A stretch of 63,329 bases of DNA from CAZNNH01 sp964574335 (GCA_964574335.1 CAZNNH010000017.1:1-63329); one strand, 5' to 3'; shown: positions 38,584-46,346, counted from the first letter of the stretch. Notes: generated from the sequence alone by a model not told the origin. Numbers and translations are program-made.

Positions 38584-40637
38584 GGGTCTCACGCCAGGTG
38601 GCGTTGGCGTTGCTGCTGGGGCTCCTGGTCCGCTTCCCGTTCTGGGTGGAGGCGCTGCGGACGCCCCTCGACGGCGACACCGCCGTGATCGGCATGATGG
38701 CGCGCCATCCGCTCCGCAGCTTGACTATGTGGGGCCAACCGTACGGCTCGCCCCTCGACGCTTGGCTGGCGGCGCCGATCGTGGCGGCGCTGGGAGCCTC
38801 CTCGGCGTCCGTGCGCCTGGTCTACTTCCTGCTCGGCCTGGCGCTGATCCCGGTGGGCTACGGGCTCGGGCGAGCCCTTGACCCCGCGGCCGGCCTGCCG
38901 TGCGCGCTGCTGCTGGCCTTCCCTCCCCCCTACTTCCTGCTGCTGTCGGCGATGCCGCCGCCCTTCTACTCGGCCTCCCTGGTCCTGGCGGGCACGCTGC
39001 TGGCGCTTTCGGTCCCCCTCGCCGAACGCCTCGGCGAGGGGCGGTCCCCCCGAGGCGCGCTGCTGCTCTTCGGGGCGCTGGCCGGGCTGGGGCTGTGGAC
39101 CCACCTGATGCTGGGCAGCGTGGCCCTGGCTACGGGGGGGTACCTGGTGTGGCGCGCGGGAAGGCGAAGGCTACGGCTGGGGTGGGCGGTGGGAGCAGCG
39201 CTGCTGGCCGGCTCGCCGATGTGGTGGCACCTGCTCACGGACCCTGGAGCGACGGCTGTGGTCGCCCTGGAGCGGCGGTCGCAGACGTTCGGGGCTCACC
39301 TGCTGCAGCAGCTCTCGCAGCTCCACCGCCCGCTGGGCGGCCTGCTCGGCAGCCACGTGCCGCTGGTGGCCGACGACATCGAGCACCTCGTCTACGCACC
39401 CGTGGCCATCGCGGTGCTGCTGGCCCTGACTTACGGCCTGGGCCTGATCGGGGCGGCGCGGAGCGCCCGCTCCCACCCCCCCGCGCTGCTGCTGCTGGTC
39501 GCCGCCGGCCTGGCGCTGGTCGCCTTCGTGCTCCCGGCCCGCTCCGGGCCTGGCGCGATCCGCTTCCTGACGCCGTTGTACCTGCCGGTGGCCGCGCTCG
39601 TGGTGTGGCTGCCGATCGCGCGGTCGCGCCCGGAGCGCGGGCCTCGGCGGGCCCTGATCGTGGTCCTGGCGCTGGCCTGCCTGCACCTGGTCGGGAGTCT
39701 CCGCCTGCTCGAAGCCTGGCGGGGAGCCGACCGGGCCGAGCCGCCGTTTCTTCTGGTCGACCTGGCGCCGGCCCGCAAGGCGCTGGAGCGTCGGGGCATC
39801 CGTCATGCTTACGCTTCGTACGGTCCCGCCTACCGGCTGACCTTCGAGAGCGGCGAGCGGGTGACGGCCAGCCAGCCCTGGAACGAGCGATTCCGGCACT
39901 ACCCGCTGCCGTACCTCGACGAGGTGCGCTTCGCCAAGAACGTGGCCTGGGTGCTGACCCCGGACGTCCCCACCGACCTGCCGCCGCCCCAGGTGTTCGA
40001 GCAGGCGCTTGGTTCCATCGGCGGACGCTTCGAACGCGAGCAGGCCGGGACCGCCACCCTCTACTTCGGCTTTGTGCCCCCCTTCGACGTCACGGTCGAG
40101 GGGCTTCCCGGTGGGGGAGCGGTGGCGGACGGGAACCTCCGGACCGCCATCTTCCCACCTCCGGCCGAGGTCAAGAGCTTCACCTTTTCCTCCCCGAGAG
40201 CCCTCTCGGGGATCACGCTGGTGGCGCCTTTCTCCGGCCCCCGCTTGCCGCGCAGCATGGACGTCGAGGTCCTCTACGCCGATGCCTCCGACCCCGAGGT
40301 GGTGGCCCGGCGCCGACGGCGGGAGGAGCGGTTCGACCTACGGTGGGTCAACGGCCATCCCCAGTACGTGCTCGACCATGACCTGATCGCGATCCCGCTT
40401 CCGGGCCGGCCCGTGGCCTCGCTCCGGGTGGTGCCGGTGCGGTCGGACGAGCCCTTCGGGATCGCCGAGGTTCTCCTCCACCCGAAAGGCGACCCACGAA
40501 CGCTGCGGCCGTGGGCGGAGTGGCTGCCCAGCCATCTCTCGTCCTGGGAGGAACGCCGGCAGGCCCTGGCCGCGCGACCGCTGCCAAGGCGCGAGGACTG
40601 GTACTACCGGAGCCTGCTCGCCGACCGGCACCGTTAG
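38580..40637 (+). CDS. Large membrane glycosyltransferase-like protein
   Basis: 685 residues. About ten membrane segments cover residues 1-380; an early loop LRTPLDGDTAVIGMMARHPL with Asp-Gly-Asp is typical of GT-C polyprenyl-sugar transferases. The C-terminal ~300 residues form a soluble, probably periplasmic domain. The start GTG overlaps the previous gene. Its stop codon TAG (CGT TAG) is the first part of the GGGGGACAC repeat that follows, so the gene's present 3' end was set by the repeat. Confidence 0.75.
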   Translation: MRVSRQVALALLLGLLVRFPFWVEALRTPLDGDTAVIGMMARHPLRSLTMWGQPYGSPLDAWLAAPIVAALGASSASVRLVYFLLGLALIPVGYGLGRALDPAAGLPCALLLAFPPPYFLLLSAMPPPFYSASLVLAGTLLALSVPLAERLGEGRSPRGALLLFGALAGLGLWTHLMLGSVALATGGYLVWRAGRRRLRLGWAVGAALLAGSPMWWHLLTDPGATAVVALERRSQTFGAHLLQQLSQLHRPLGGLLGSHVPLVADDIEHLVYAPVAIAVLLALTYGLGLIGAARSARSHPPALLLLVAAGLALVAFVLPARSGPGAIRFLTPLYLPVAALVVWLPIARSRPERGPRRALIVVLALACLHLVGSLRLLEAWRGADRAEPPFLLVDLAPARKALERRGIRHAYASYGPAYRLTFESGERVTASQPWNERFRHYPLPYLDEVRFAKNVAWVLTPDVPTDLPPPQVFEQALGSIGGRFEREQAGTATLYFGFVPPFDVTVEGLPGGGAVADGNLRTAIFPPPAEVKSFTFSSPRALSGITLVAPFSGPRLPRSMDVEVLYADASDPEVVARRRRREERFDLRWVNGHPQYVLDHDLIAIPLPGRPVASLRVVPVRSDEPFGIAEVLLHPKGDPRTLRPWAEWLPSHLSSWEERRQALAARPLPRREDWYYRSLLADRHR

Positions 40638-41002
40638 GGGGACACGATCCCGACCTGGGGGACACGATCCCGATTCTGCGGGGGACACGATCCCGATTCT
40701 GCGGGGGACACGATCCCGATTCCCCCGGCAAGGGACGAGGGAATCGGGTCATGTCCCCTGGGATTGCTCCCGTCGGGTCATGCCGGCTTCGGGGGACACG
40801 ATCCCGANNNNNNNNNNNNNNNNNNNNNNNNNNNNNNNNNNNNNNNNNNNNNNNNNNNNNNNNNNNNNNNNNNNNNNNNNNNNNNNNNNNNNNNNNNNNN
40901 NNNNNNNGTCCCCTGGGATTGCTCCCGTCGGGTCATGCCGGCTTCGGGGGACACGATCCCGATTTCCAGGCCAGGGACCCAGAAATCGGGTCATGTCCCC
41001 TG
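40636..41002. repeat. Array of GGGGACACGATCCCGA repeats with inverted ATGTCCCC arms
   Basis: Between two convergent genes. Direct copies of GGGGACACGATCCCGA start at 40637, 40657, 40681, 40704, 40792 and 40947; inverted arms AATCGGGTCATGTCCCC occur near 40742-40758 and 40984-41000. A ~50-bp segment with GGGATTGCTCCCGTCGGGTCATG appears on both sides of the gap. It shares the head TTAGGGGGACAC with the transposase element at 51390, so these look like REP or MITE-like relatives. No gene is seen here. Confidence 0.8.
40808..40907. other. Assembly gap of 100 N
   Basis: Exactly 100 N inside the repeat array, with the same sequence on both sides. This is the usual scaffolding placeholder, so the true length and repeat number are unknown and the two flanks may not even be adjacent. 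Confidence 0.97.
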
Positions 41003-41009
41003 GGACGGC

Positions 41010-41489
41010 CTATTTCGTGGTGAAGGTCGCCTTCAGGGCGGACTTCCCCCACATCAGGGCGAAGTGGCCGGTGCCGTCCTTCTCGGTCAGCTCGATCGTG
41101 AGCATCTCCACCGGCTCGTCCAGCGTGGCGAGGGTGAGCGGGACCTCGGCCACCGGGTCCTGATCGGCGGACACCAGCAGGTGCCACTGGTCCTCAGCCA
41201 CCCGCTTGGCGCTGAGGCGGTAGCTTCCGGCCGCCACCTTCTGGTCGCCGAACATGAGGTCGGCCTCGGTCTTCAGGGTGGTGGCGGCGTCCGCCCCCAT
41301 CCGCCAGGTCATGCCCACCGGGGCCTGGGCGATCATGTCCCGTCCCTTGAGGCTGGGACGGCCGTAGTCGATGGTGACGCTCTTCCCGCCAAGGGCGACC
41401 TTGGCTTCTCCGCGGGGGTTACCCTGGGCGAGGGCCAGCCCGGGGACGAAGGAAAAGGCGGCGGCGAGCACGGCAAGACGCTTCAGCAT
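41010..41489 (-). CDS. DUF2911 exported protein
   Basis: 159 residues. Signal peptide MLKRLAVLAAAFSFVPGLALA, then a compact beta-sandwich with the DUF2911 markers VTIDYGRPSLKGRDM, WRMGADAATTLKTEADL, AGSYRLSAK and a terminal HFALMWGK. Function unknown; members are periplasmic. ATG 41489 has GGAG nine bases upstream; TTG 41504 would add five residues. Divergent from the sulfur operon, sharing its promoter region; its 3' end abuts the repeat array. Confidence 0.85.
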   Translation of the reverse strand: MLKRLAVLAAAFSFVPGLALAQGNPRGEAKVALGGKSVTIDYGRPSLKGRDMIAQAPVGMTWRMGADAATTLKTEADLMFGDQKVAAGSYRLSAKRVAEDQWHLLVSADQDPVAEVPLTLATLDEPVEMLTIELTEKDGTGHFALMWGKSALKATFTTK

Positions 41490-41595
41490 TCGCTTGGTCT
41501 CCAATCCTGATTGCTTGCTTTTGGGTGAGTCTCCAGACTAGCGGCAACCCGCCGCCCACGGCAAGCGCCGTGGGTCCCCGCGCGAGGCTTTCTGG

Positions 41596-41632
41596 TTGAC
41601 AAGGGCCGGTTGCACCGACTAATTTGGTAGGA
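41596..41632 (+). promoter_or_regulatory. cysH operon promoter overlapping an Rrf2-type palindrome
   Basis: TTGACA (41596-41601), an 18-base spacer and TAATTT (41620-41625) form a good sigma-70 promoter. Across the -10 lies the imperfect palindrome CCGACTAATTTGGTAGG (41615-41631), of the form CCnACnAAnTTnGTnGG, resembling operators of Rrf2-family regulators such as CymR or IscR. A repressor bound here would block the -10. No Rrf2 gene is in the window. Confidence 0.65.
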
Positions 41633-41635
41633 GAA

Positions 41636-41728
41636 ATGCGAGCGATGGGCAGGGCCGGTTGTTGTTGTCGCATGCGGGGGTGCGCCCCGGGCCCTGTCCG
41701 GACGTCGCGCTCGAGATCGCTTCGCTGA
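41636..41728 (+). CDS. Poly-cysteine leader peptide (30 aa) of the cysH operon
   Basis: ATG 41636 is preceded by TAGGAG at ideal spacing and opens a 30-codon frame ending TGA at 41726-41728. Codons 9-11 are TGT TGT TGT (41660-41668) and codon 16 is TGC: four Cys in 30 residues, three consecutive. The peptide begins MRAMGRAGCCCRMRGCAPG. Its position between promoter and APS reductase gene, in a different frame, is that of an attenuator leader sensing charged tRNA-Cys. Too short for a normal ORF call. Confidence 0.75.
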   Translation: MRAMGRAGCCCRMRGCAPGPVRTSRSRSLR

Positions 41729-41795
41729 GCGGATCGCGAGCAGAAAGACGGCGAGCAGGAGGCCCGGGAGGCACAAGCCCCGGGCCTTCGTGCTT
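41650..41795 (+). promoter_or_regulatory. Candidate cysteine attenuator (alternative RNA hairpins)
   Basis: Four complementary segments: 1, CAGGGCC 41650-41656; 2, CCCGGGCCCTG 41686-41696; 3, GGCCCGGG 41761-41768; 4, CCCGGGCC 41779-41786. 1 pairs with 2 around the Cys codons; 2 pairs perfectly with 3; 3 pairs with 4 as a terminator-like hairpin with a 10-nt loop. A ribosome stalled on the Cys codons would cover segment 1, freeing 2 to pair with 3 and prevent 3:4. The tail after 4 is TTCGTGCTTGTGG, a weak U tract, so termination efficiency is uncertain. Another hairpin, GCTCG/CGAGC at 41709-41741, lies between. Confidence 0.6.
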
Positions 41796-41823
41796 GTGGA
41801 CGTCGTTCGTGAGGGAGAGAAGA

Positions 41824-42591
41824 GTGGGAAGCGTTCAGGCCGCCGCGATACCGCTTCTGGGTTGGCGATCCGTCGAGCCGCCGTGGATCGGGGGACCGCC
41901 CGTGGCCGCGGAGCCGGTCGACGTCCTGACCTGGGCGGCGGCCCGCTTCGCCCCACGGATCGTCTTTGCCACCGCCTTCGGCCCGGAGGGGTGCGCGCTC
42001 GTCGACATGATCGCCCGCCACCGCCTGCCCATCGAGATCGTCACCTTGGACACCGGTCTGTTCTTCCCGCAGACGTACGCCCTGTGGCGCCGGCTGGAGG
42101 AGCGCTACCAGCTCCGGATCCGTGCGGTGCCACCGGCCCTCAGCCTGGAGGAGCAGGCGGCGTTGCACGGCGAGAGGCTCTGGGAGCGGGACCCCGACCG
42201 CTGCTGCGCGCTACGCAAGCTGGAGCCCCTGTCTCGCGCGCTGGCCGGCTTCGACGCCTGGATCACGTCGGTGCGACGGGACCAGACCGCCCATCGGGCC
42301 GCGGCCCAGGCGTTCGAGCCCGACTCCCGCTTCGGCCTGGCCAAGGTCAACCCGCTGGTCGGCTGGTCCGGCGCGCAGGTCGCCTGGTACCTGCGGACCC
42401 ACCAGGTGCCGGTCAACCCACTTCACGATCTGGGCTACGCCAGCATCGGCTGCCAACCCTGCACGACTCCGGTGGGCGCCGGCGAGGACCCTCGCGCCGG
42501 CCGCTGGCGCGGCCGGGCCAAGACCGAGTGCGGTTTGCATCTGAGAGCGACAGGCGCATCCGCCGCCTCGGGCGGGGAGAACGTGGCGTGA
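41824..42591 (+). CDS. cysH: Assimilatory APS reductase (4Fe-4S type CysH)
   Basis: 255 residues. Reduces adenylylsulfate to sulfite with thioredoxin. Cys127-Cys128 (DRCCALRK) and Cys210/Cys213 (GCQPC) are the four 4Fe-4S ligands that separate APS reductases from PAPS reductases; the catalytic Cys236 is in KTECGLH. The PP-loop region includes FATAFGPEGCALVDM and TLDTGLFFP. GTG 41824 is chosen: GGGAGAGAAG precedes it and earlier residues are unlike the family. A longer frame from 41659 runs through the leader. First structural gene of the sulfur operon. Confidence 0.88.
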   Translation: MGSVQAAAIPLLGWRSVEPPWIGGPPVAAEPVDVLTWAAARFAPRIVFATAFGPEGCALVDMIARHRLPIEIVTLDTGLFFPQTYALWRRLEERYQLRIRAVPPALSLEEQAALHGERLWERDPDRCCALRKLEPLSRALAGFDAWITSVRRDQTAHRAAAQAFEPDSRFGLAKVNPLVGWSGAQVAWYLRTHQVPVNPLHDLGYASIGCQPCTTPVGAGEDPRAGRWRGRAKTECGLHLRATGASAASGGENVA

Positions 42592-42620
42592 GGTCTTCCG
42601 GATACCCGTGTCATAGACCC

Positions 42621-42649
42621 TTGACGGGGACGCACCCGTCCGGTGCAAT
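42621..42649 (+). promoter_or_regulatory. Candidate internal promoter before the thrC-like gene
   Basis: TTGACG (42621-42626), 17 bases, TGCAAT (42644-42649). It would give a leader of about 100 nt before ATG 42760. That leader is GC-rich and foldable (GGCCGGGAC near 42692 pairs with GTCCCGGCC near 42734), but I cannot match it to a known riboswitch. No gene is seen in 42592-42759. Confidence 0.45.
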
Positions 42650-42759
42650 CGACCACGAGCCTGACAGCAGATCAGCCGTCGCGCCGGCCGGGACGTGGCG
42701 CCCGGTGTCGGCGCGGCAATGTCGGTCCCGGCCACCGGTCGGGTGGGGGCGGTGAAACG

Positions 42760-44022
42760 ATGAGCTTCGTCCAAGGTCTCAAGTGCAAGGAGTGCGGGGC
42801 GCGCTACCCGGCCGAGGCGCGCACGATGTGCGTGGAGTGCTTCGGCCCCCTCGAGGTCGCCTACGACTACGCGGCGATGCGCGGACGGGTCACCCGCGCC
42901 TCGATCGAGGCGGGACCCTCGTCGCTGTGGCGCTACCGCGATCTCCTGCCGGTGGAAGGCCAGCCGCGAGTCGGGCTGCGCTCGGGGCTGACGCCCCTGG
43001 TCAAGGCCGACGCCCTGGCCGAAGAGCTCGGCGTGGCGGAGCTGTATCTCAAGGACGACAGCGCCAACTACCCGACCTTCAGCTACAAGGACCGGGTGGT
43101 GGCGGTGGCCCTCACCAAGGCCCTGGAGCTGGGCTTCACCACCGTCGGCTGTGCCTCCACCGGCAACCTGGCGCACAGCGTGGCGGCCCACGCTGCCGCC
43201 GCCGGGCTCGAGGCCTTCGTGCTGGTTCCCCACGACCTCGAGGAGGGCAAGATCGTGGCCACGCTGGTCTTCGGGCCGCGCATGGTCAAGGTGAAGGGCA
43301 GCTACGACGACGTCAACCGCCTCTGCTCCGAGATCGCCGACCGCCACGGCTGGGCGATCGTGAACGTGAACCTGCGCCCCTATTACACCGAGGGGGCCAA
43401 GACCCACGGCTACGAGATCGCCGAGCAGCTCGGCTGGCGGCTCCCCGATCACACCGTGGTGCCGGTCGCCGGCGGGACCATCCTTCCCAAGGTCTGGAAG
43501 GCCTACAACGAGCTGCAGGAGCTGGGGCTCGTGAAGCTCAGCTACCCGCGGATCCACGCCGCCCAGGCCCAGGGGTGCGATCCCGTGGTGCAGGCGATCG
43601 AGAGCGGCTCCGAGGAGATACGCCCCCAGAAGCCCGCCACCATCGCCAAGAGCATCGCCATTGGCAGCCCGGCCGACGGTCGCTACGTGGTCAGGGTGGT
43701 CCGCGGCTCGGGGGGTCACGGCGTCTCGTGCAGCGAGGCCGAGATCATCGACGCCATCAAGCGCCTGGCGCGCACCCAAGGGATCTTCGCCGAGCCGGCC
43801 GGCGGCACCACCCTGGCAGCGGCGATCCGCCTGATCGAGTCGGGCCGGATCCCGCGCGACGAGTCGATCTGCGTCAGCATCACCGGCAACGGAATGAAGA
43901 CGGTGGAGGCGCTCGCGGGGCAGCTCGCCCAGGCCCCGGTGATCGCGGCCCGGATCGAGGAGTTCGAGGCGCTGGTGGAGGAGCCCGCGGAGACGGTCGA
44001 GGCCGCCCGGATCGCCAGCTAG
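42760..44022 (+). CDS. thrC: Threonine synthase-like PLP enzyme with zinc ribbon
   Basis: 420 residues of fold type II PLP enzyme. The N-terminal zinc ribbon has Cys9, Cys12, Cys24 and Cys27. PLP Lys is in PTFSYKDRVVAVA; CASTGNLAHSVAAHAAA binds phosphate; PVAGGTILPKVWKAY and ITGNGMKTVEAL follow. Ordinary reaction: O-phosphohomoserine to threonine. No hom or thrB lies nearby; instead it sits between APS reductase and a MoaD-like sulfur carrier. Relatives such as CysM use the same fold to add sulfur to phosphorylated serine, so a sulfhydrylase role is a real alternative. ATG 42760 follows GGGGGCGGTGAA. Confidence 0.82.
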   Translation: MSFVQGLKCKECGARYPAEARTMCVECFGPLEVAYDYAAMRGRVTRASIEAGPSSLWRYRDLLPVEGQPRVGLRSGLTPLVKADALAEELGVAELYLKDDSANYPTFSYKDRVVAVALTKALELGFTTVGCASTGNLAHSVAAHAAAAGLEAFVLVPHDLEEGKIVATLVFGPRMVKVKGSYDDVNRLCSEIADRHGWAIVNVNLRPYYTEGAKTHGYEIAEQLGWRLPDHTVVPVAGGTILPKVWKAYNELQELGLVKLSYPRIHAAQAQGCDPVVQAIESGSEEIRPQKPATIAKSIAIGSPADGRYVVRVVRGSGGHGVSCSEAEIIDAIKRLARTQGIFAEPAGGTTLAAAIRLIESGRIPRDESICVSITGNGMKTVEALAGQLAQAPVIAARIEEFEALVEEPAETVEAARIAS

Positions 44023-44027
44023 GCGCG

Positions 44028-44120
44028 ATGTCGCAAGTCGCCGGGTTCGTGTCCGGGGGATCGGGGGGCGGGAGCCCCCGCTTGATAGCGGCGGCCGAAT
44101 TCACTTCGGGCGCCGCGTGA
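44028..44120 (+). other. Doubtful 30-codon ORF between thrC-like and sulfur-carrier genes
   Basis: ATG 44028 to TGA 44118-44120 encodes a Gly/Ser-rich peptide (MSQVAGFVSGGSGGGSPR). No ribosome site precedes it, and its middle contains a GGGGGCGGGAGCCCCC hairpin that is more likely an RNA element or mRNA-processing signal. Listed because it fills the 112-base gap. Confidence 0.2.
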
Positions 44121-44134
44121 GGAGTAGAAGACCC

Positions 44135-44425
44135 ATGTCCGACCAAGTCACCGTCCGCATCCCCACCGCCCTGCGCCCGCTGGCCGGCTCGAAGGCCTCG
44201 CTCGACGTGGCCGGGGCCACGGTCCACGAGGTGCTGCGCCGGCTGGGCGAGGAGCACCCCGAGCTGGGCCGCCGGCTCTTCAAGGAAGAGGGGAAGCTGA
44301 ACGGGTTCGTCAACGTCTTCCTGAACCAGGAGGACATCCGCTTCCTGAAGGACCTCGAGACCGCCGTCTCCCCGGGCGACACGGTGTCGATCATCCCGGC
44401 CATCGCCGGGGGACGCGGTGCCTGA
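44135..44425 (+). CDS. MoaD/ThiS/CysO-like sulfur carrier with C-terminal extension after Gly-Gly
   Basis: 96 residues, beta-grasp. Fold markers: VRIPTALRPLAG, LRRLGEEHPELGRRLF, VNVFLNQEDIRFL and SIIPAIAGG. Sulfur carriers need a free C-terminal Gly-Gly for thiocarboxylation. Here the chain continues GG-Arg-Gly-Ala, so a protease would have to trim it, as in carriers processed by JAMM-type peptidases. No such peptidase and no MoeB-like activator lies in the window. The extra codons overlap the start of the next gene (8 bases). ATG 44135 is chosen; 44117 would add six residues. Confidence 0.83.
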   Translation: MSDQVTVRIPTALRPLAGSKASLDVAGATVHEVLRRLGEEHPELGRRLFKEEGKLNGFVNVFLNQEDIRFLKDLETAVSPGDTVSIIPAIAGGRGA

Positions 44426-46268
44426 GGGGGTGGCAACCGGCCCGGTCGATGCCCCGCCCCGGCGGCGTGCGTCGTTCGCCTCGCCGGCGGATCTGGAGGA
44501 GTTCGTCACCCAGCTCGAGCGCTTCGAGAGGGGCGAGATCGGATCCGACGAGTGGCGGGGCTTCCGTCTCACCCGAGGCGTCTACGGCCAGCGGCAGGAC
44601 GGCGACCTGCACATGCTCCGGGTCAAGATCCCTCAAGGGGTCTTGTCGGCGGCGCAGCTCCACGTCCTGGCCGACGTGGCCGAAGGCCACTCACGGGGGT
44701 TCGGCCACATCACCACCCGCCAGAACCTCCAGTTCCACTTCATGCGCCTCCGCGACGCCGAGGTCTGCATCGAGCGCCTCGCCCAGGCCGGCCTGACCAC
44801 GCGGGAGGCCTGCGGCAACTCGATCCGTAACATCACCGGCTGTCCCTACGCCGGCGTGGCCGCCGACGAGCGGTTCGACGTCACTCCCTATGCGGAGGCG
44901 CTCACCCGCTACCTGCTCCGCCACCCCCTCGGCGCGCTTCCCCGCAAGTTCAAGATCGCCCTCGAGGGCTGCCCGGAGGACCACGCGGTCACGGCGATCA
45001 ACGACATCGGCTTGCGTGCCCGGCTCCGGGTGAACGGCGCTCAGGTCAGGGGCTTCCAGGTGCTGGTTGGCGGGGGGACCTCGATCCTGTGCCGTAGCGG
45101 CGGGGTCCTGGAGGAGCTCCTACCGGCGGAGGAGCTGCTGAACGCCGTCGAGGCGATCGTCCGCGTCTACCACCGGCTCGGCGACTACCAGCACAAGAAG
45201 CGCAACCGCCTTCGGTTCCTGATCGAGCAGCTCGGCCTCGAGAGCTTCCGCGCCGAGTACCGGAAGGAGCTGGCCGGCTTCCGGGCCGGCGGAGGCGCCT
45301 CCCTGCCCTTCGACCCCCAGGAGCCTCCCGTGGAGGCGCCCCCGCCGCGGCCGGCCGGACCGGTGCCGAGCCTGGCCGAGGTGGCGGAGCGCGCCGAGGC
45401 GTCGACGCTGCGGGGCCCGGGGCTGCTGCCGCTGGTGCGCCCCTCGTTCGCCGGTCCCGCGGGCGAGTTCGTGAGATGGCGCAAGACCAACGTCGCGGCC
45501 CAGAAGCAGCCCGGATACTCGATGGTCACGGTGACCGTCGTGCTCGGCGACCTGACCGGCCAGCAGATGCGGATCCTGGCCGACCTGGCCCGAGCCTACG
45601 GCGACGGTGAGGTCCGGGTCACCCCCGAGCAGGATCTGGTGTTCCGCTGGGTCCGCGACGGGGACGTCGAGGCGCTGCATCGGCGCCTGGCGGCCGCGGG
45701 CCTGGGGCTCCCGGACGCCCGTACCGCCGCCGACGTCACGAGCTGCCCCGGCGCCGAGTCGTGCCGGCTGGCGGTCACCCAGTCCCGCGGCCTCGGCCAA
45801 CGCCTGGGCGACCTCCTGCGCCGCCGGCCGGACCTGGTGGCGGCGGTGCCCGGCCTGCAGCTCAAGATCAGCGGCTGCCCGAACGGCTGCGGCCAGCACC
45901 ACATCGCGGGGATCGGCTTCCAGGGCAGTGTCAGGCGGCTCGGCAGCCGAGTGGTGCCGCAGTACTTTGTCCTGCTAGGAGGGGGCCTCGACGCCGCTGG
46001 AGCCCGCTTCGGCCGGCTGGCGACCAAGGTCCCGGCCCGCCGCCTGGAGGCGGCCCTCGAGCGCCTGATCGACCTCTACCGGGAGGAGTGCCGAGGCGAC
46101 GAGACCGCCACCGACTTCTTCGCCCGCGTCGACCTGGCCCGTGCCCGACAGGCGCTGGCCGACCTGGAGCCGCTTTCGCCAGAGACGGCTCGCCCCGACG
46201 ACTACGTCGACCTGGGCGACGAGCAGGAGTTCCGGATGGACGTCATGGACGGCGAGTGCAGCGCCTGA
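44418..46268 (+). CDS. Siroheme nitrite/sulfite reductase
   Basis: 616 residues with the twofold ferredoxin-like repeat of the family. The siroheme/4Fe-4S ligands are TSCPGAESCRLAVT and ISGCPNGCGQHH, four Cys with the second pair bridging. The first half has HITTRQNLQFHFM and ITGCPYAGVAADE. Six-electron reduction of sulfite to sulfide is the likely role, because it ends an operon with APS reductase and a sulfur carrier; nitrite reduction cannot be excluded. GTG 44418 lies inside the end of the carrier gene. Confidence 0.88.
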   Translation: MPEGVATGPVDAPPRRRASFASPADLEEFVTQLERFERGEIGSDEWRGFRLTRGVYGQRQDGDLHMLRVKIPQGVLSAAQLHVLADVAEGHSRGFGHITTRQNLQFHFMRLRDAEVCIERLAQAGLTTREACGNSIRNITGCPYAGVAADERFDVTPYAEALTRYLLRHPLGALPRKFKIALEGCPEDHAVTAINDIGLRARLRVNGAQVRGFQVLVGGGTSILCRSGGVLEELLPAEELLNAVEAIVRVYHRLGDYQHKKRNRLRFLIEQLGLESFRAEYRKELAGFRAGGGASLPFDPQEPPVEAPPPRPAGPVPSLAEVAERAEASTLRGPGLLPLVRPSFAGPAGEFVRWRKTNVAAQKQPGYSMVTVTVVLGDLTGQQMRILADLARAYGDGEVRVTPEQDLVFRWVRDGDVEALHRRLAAAGLGLPDARTAADVTSCPGAESCRLAVTQSRGLGQRLGDLLRRRPDLVAAVPGLQLKISGCPNGCGQHHIAGIGFQGSVRRLGSRVVPQYFVLLGGGLDAAGARFGRLATKVPARRLEAALERLIDLYREECRGDETATDFFARVDLARARQALADLEPLSPETARPDDYVDLGDEQEFRMDVMDGECSA

Positions 46269-46346
46269 CGGCTCCGAGGCCCGAGCGGCTGTCTTGGCGT
46301 TGCACGACGACCTGATGCCGTTCGGTCCCGGTGTTGCCGCCGCTGC

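Noticed and set aside
42656..42759. Riboswitch (SAM, SAH or other) before the thrC-like gene
   Set aside because: The leader folds, but I could not match conserved core sequences of any known class; only a promoter candidate is reported.
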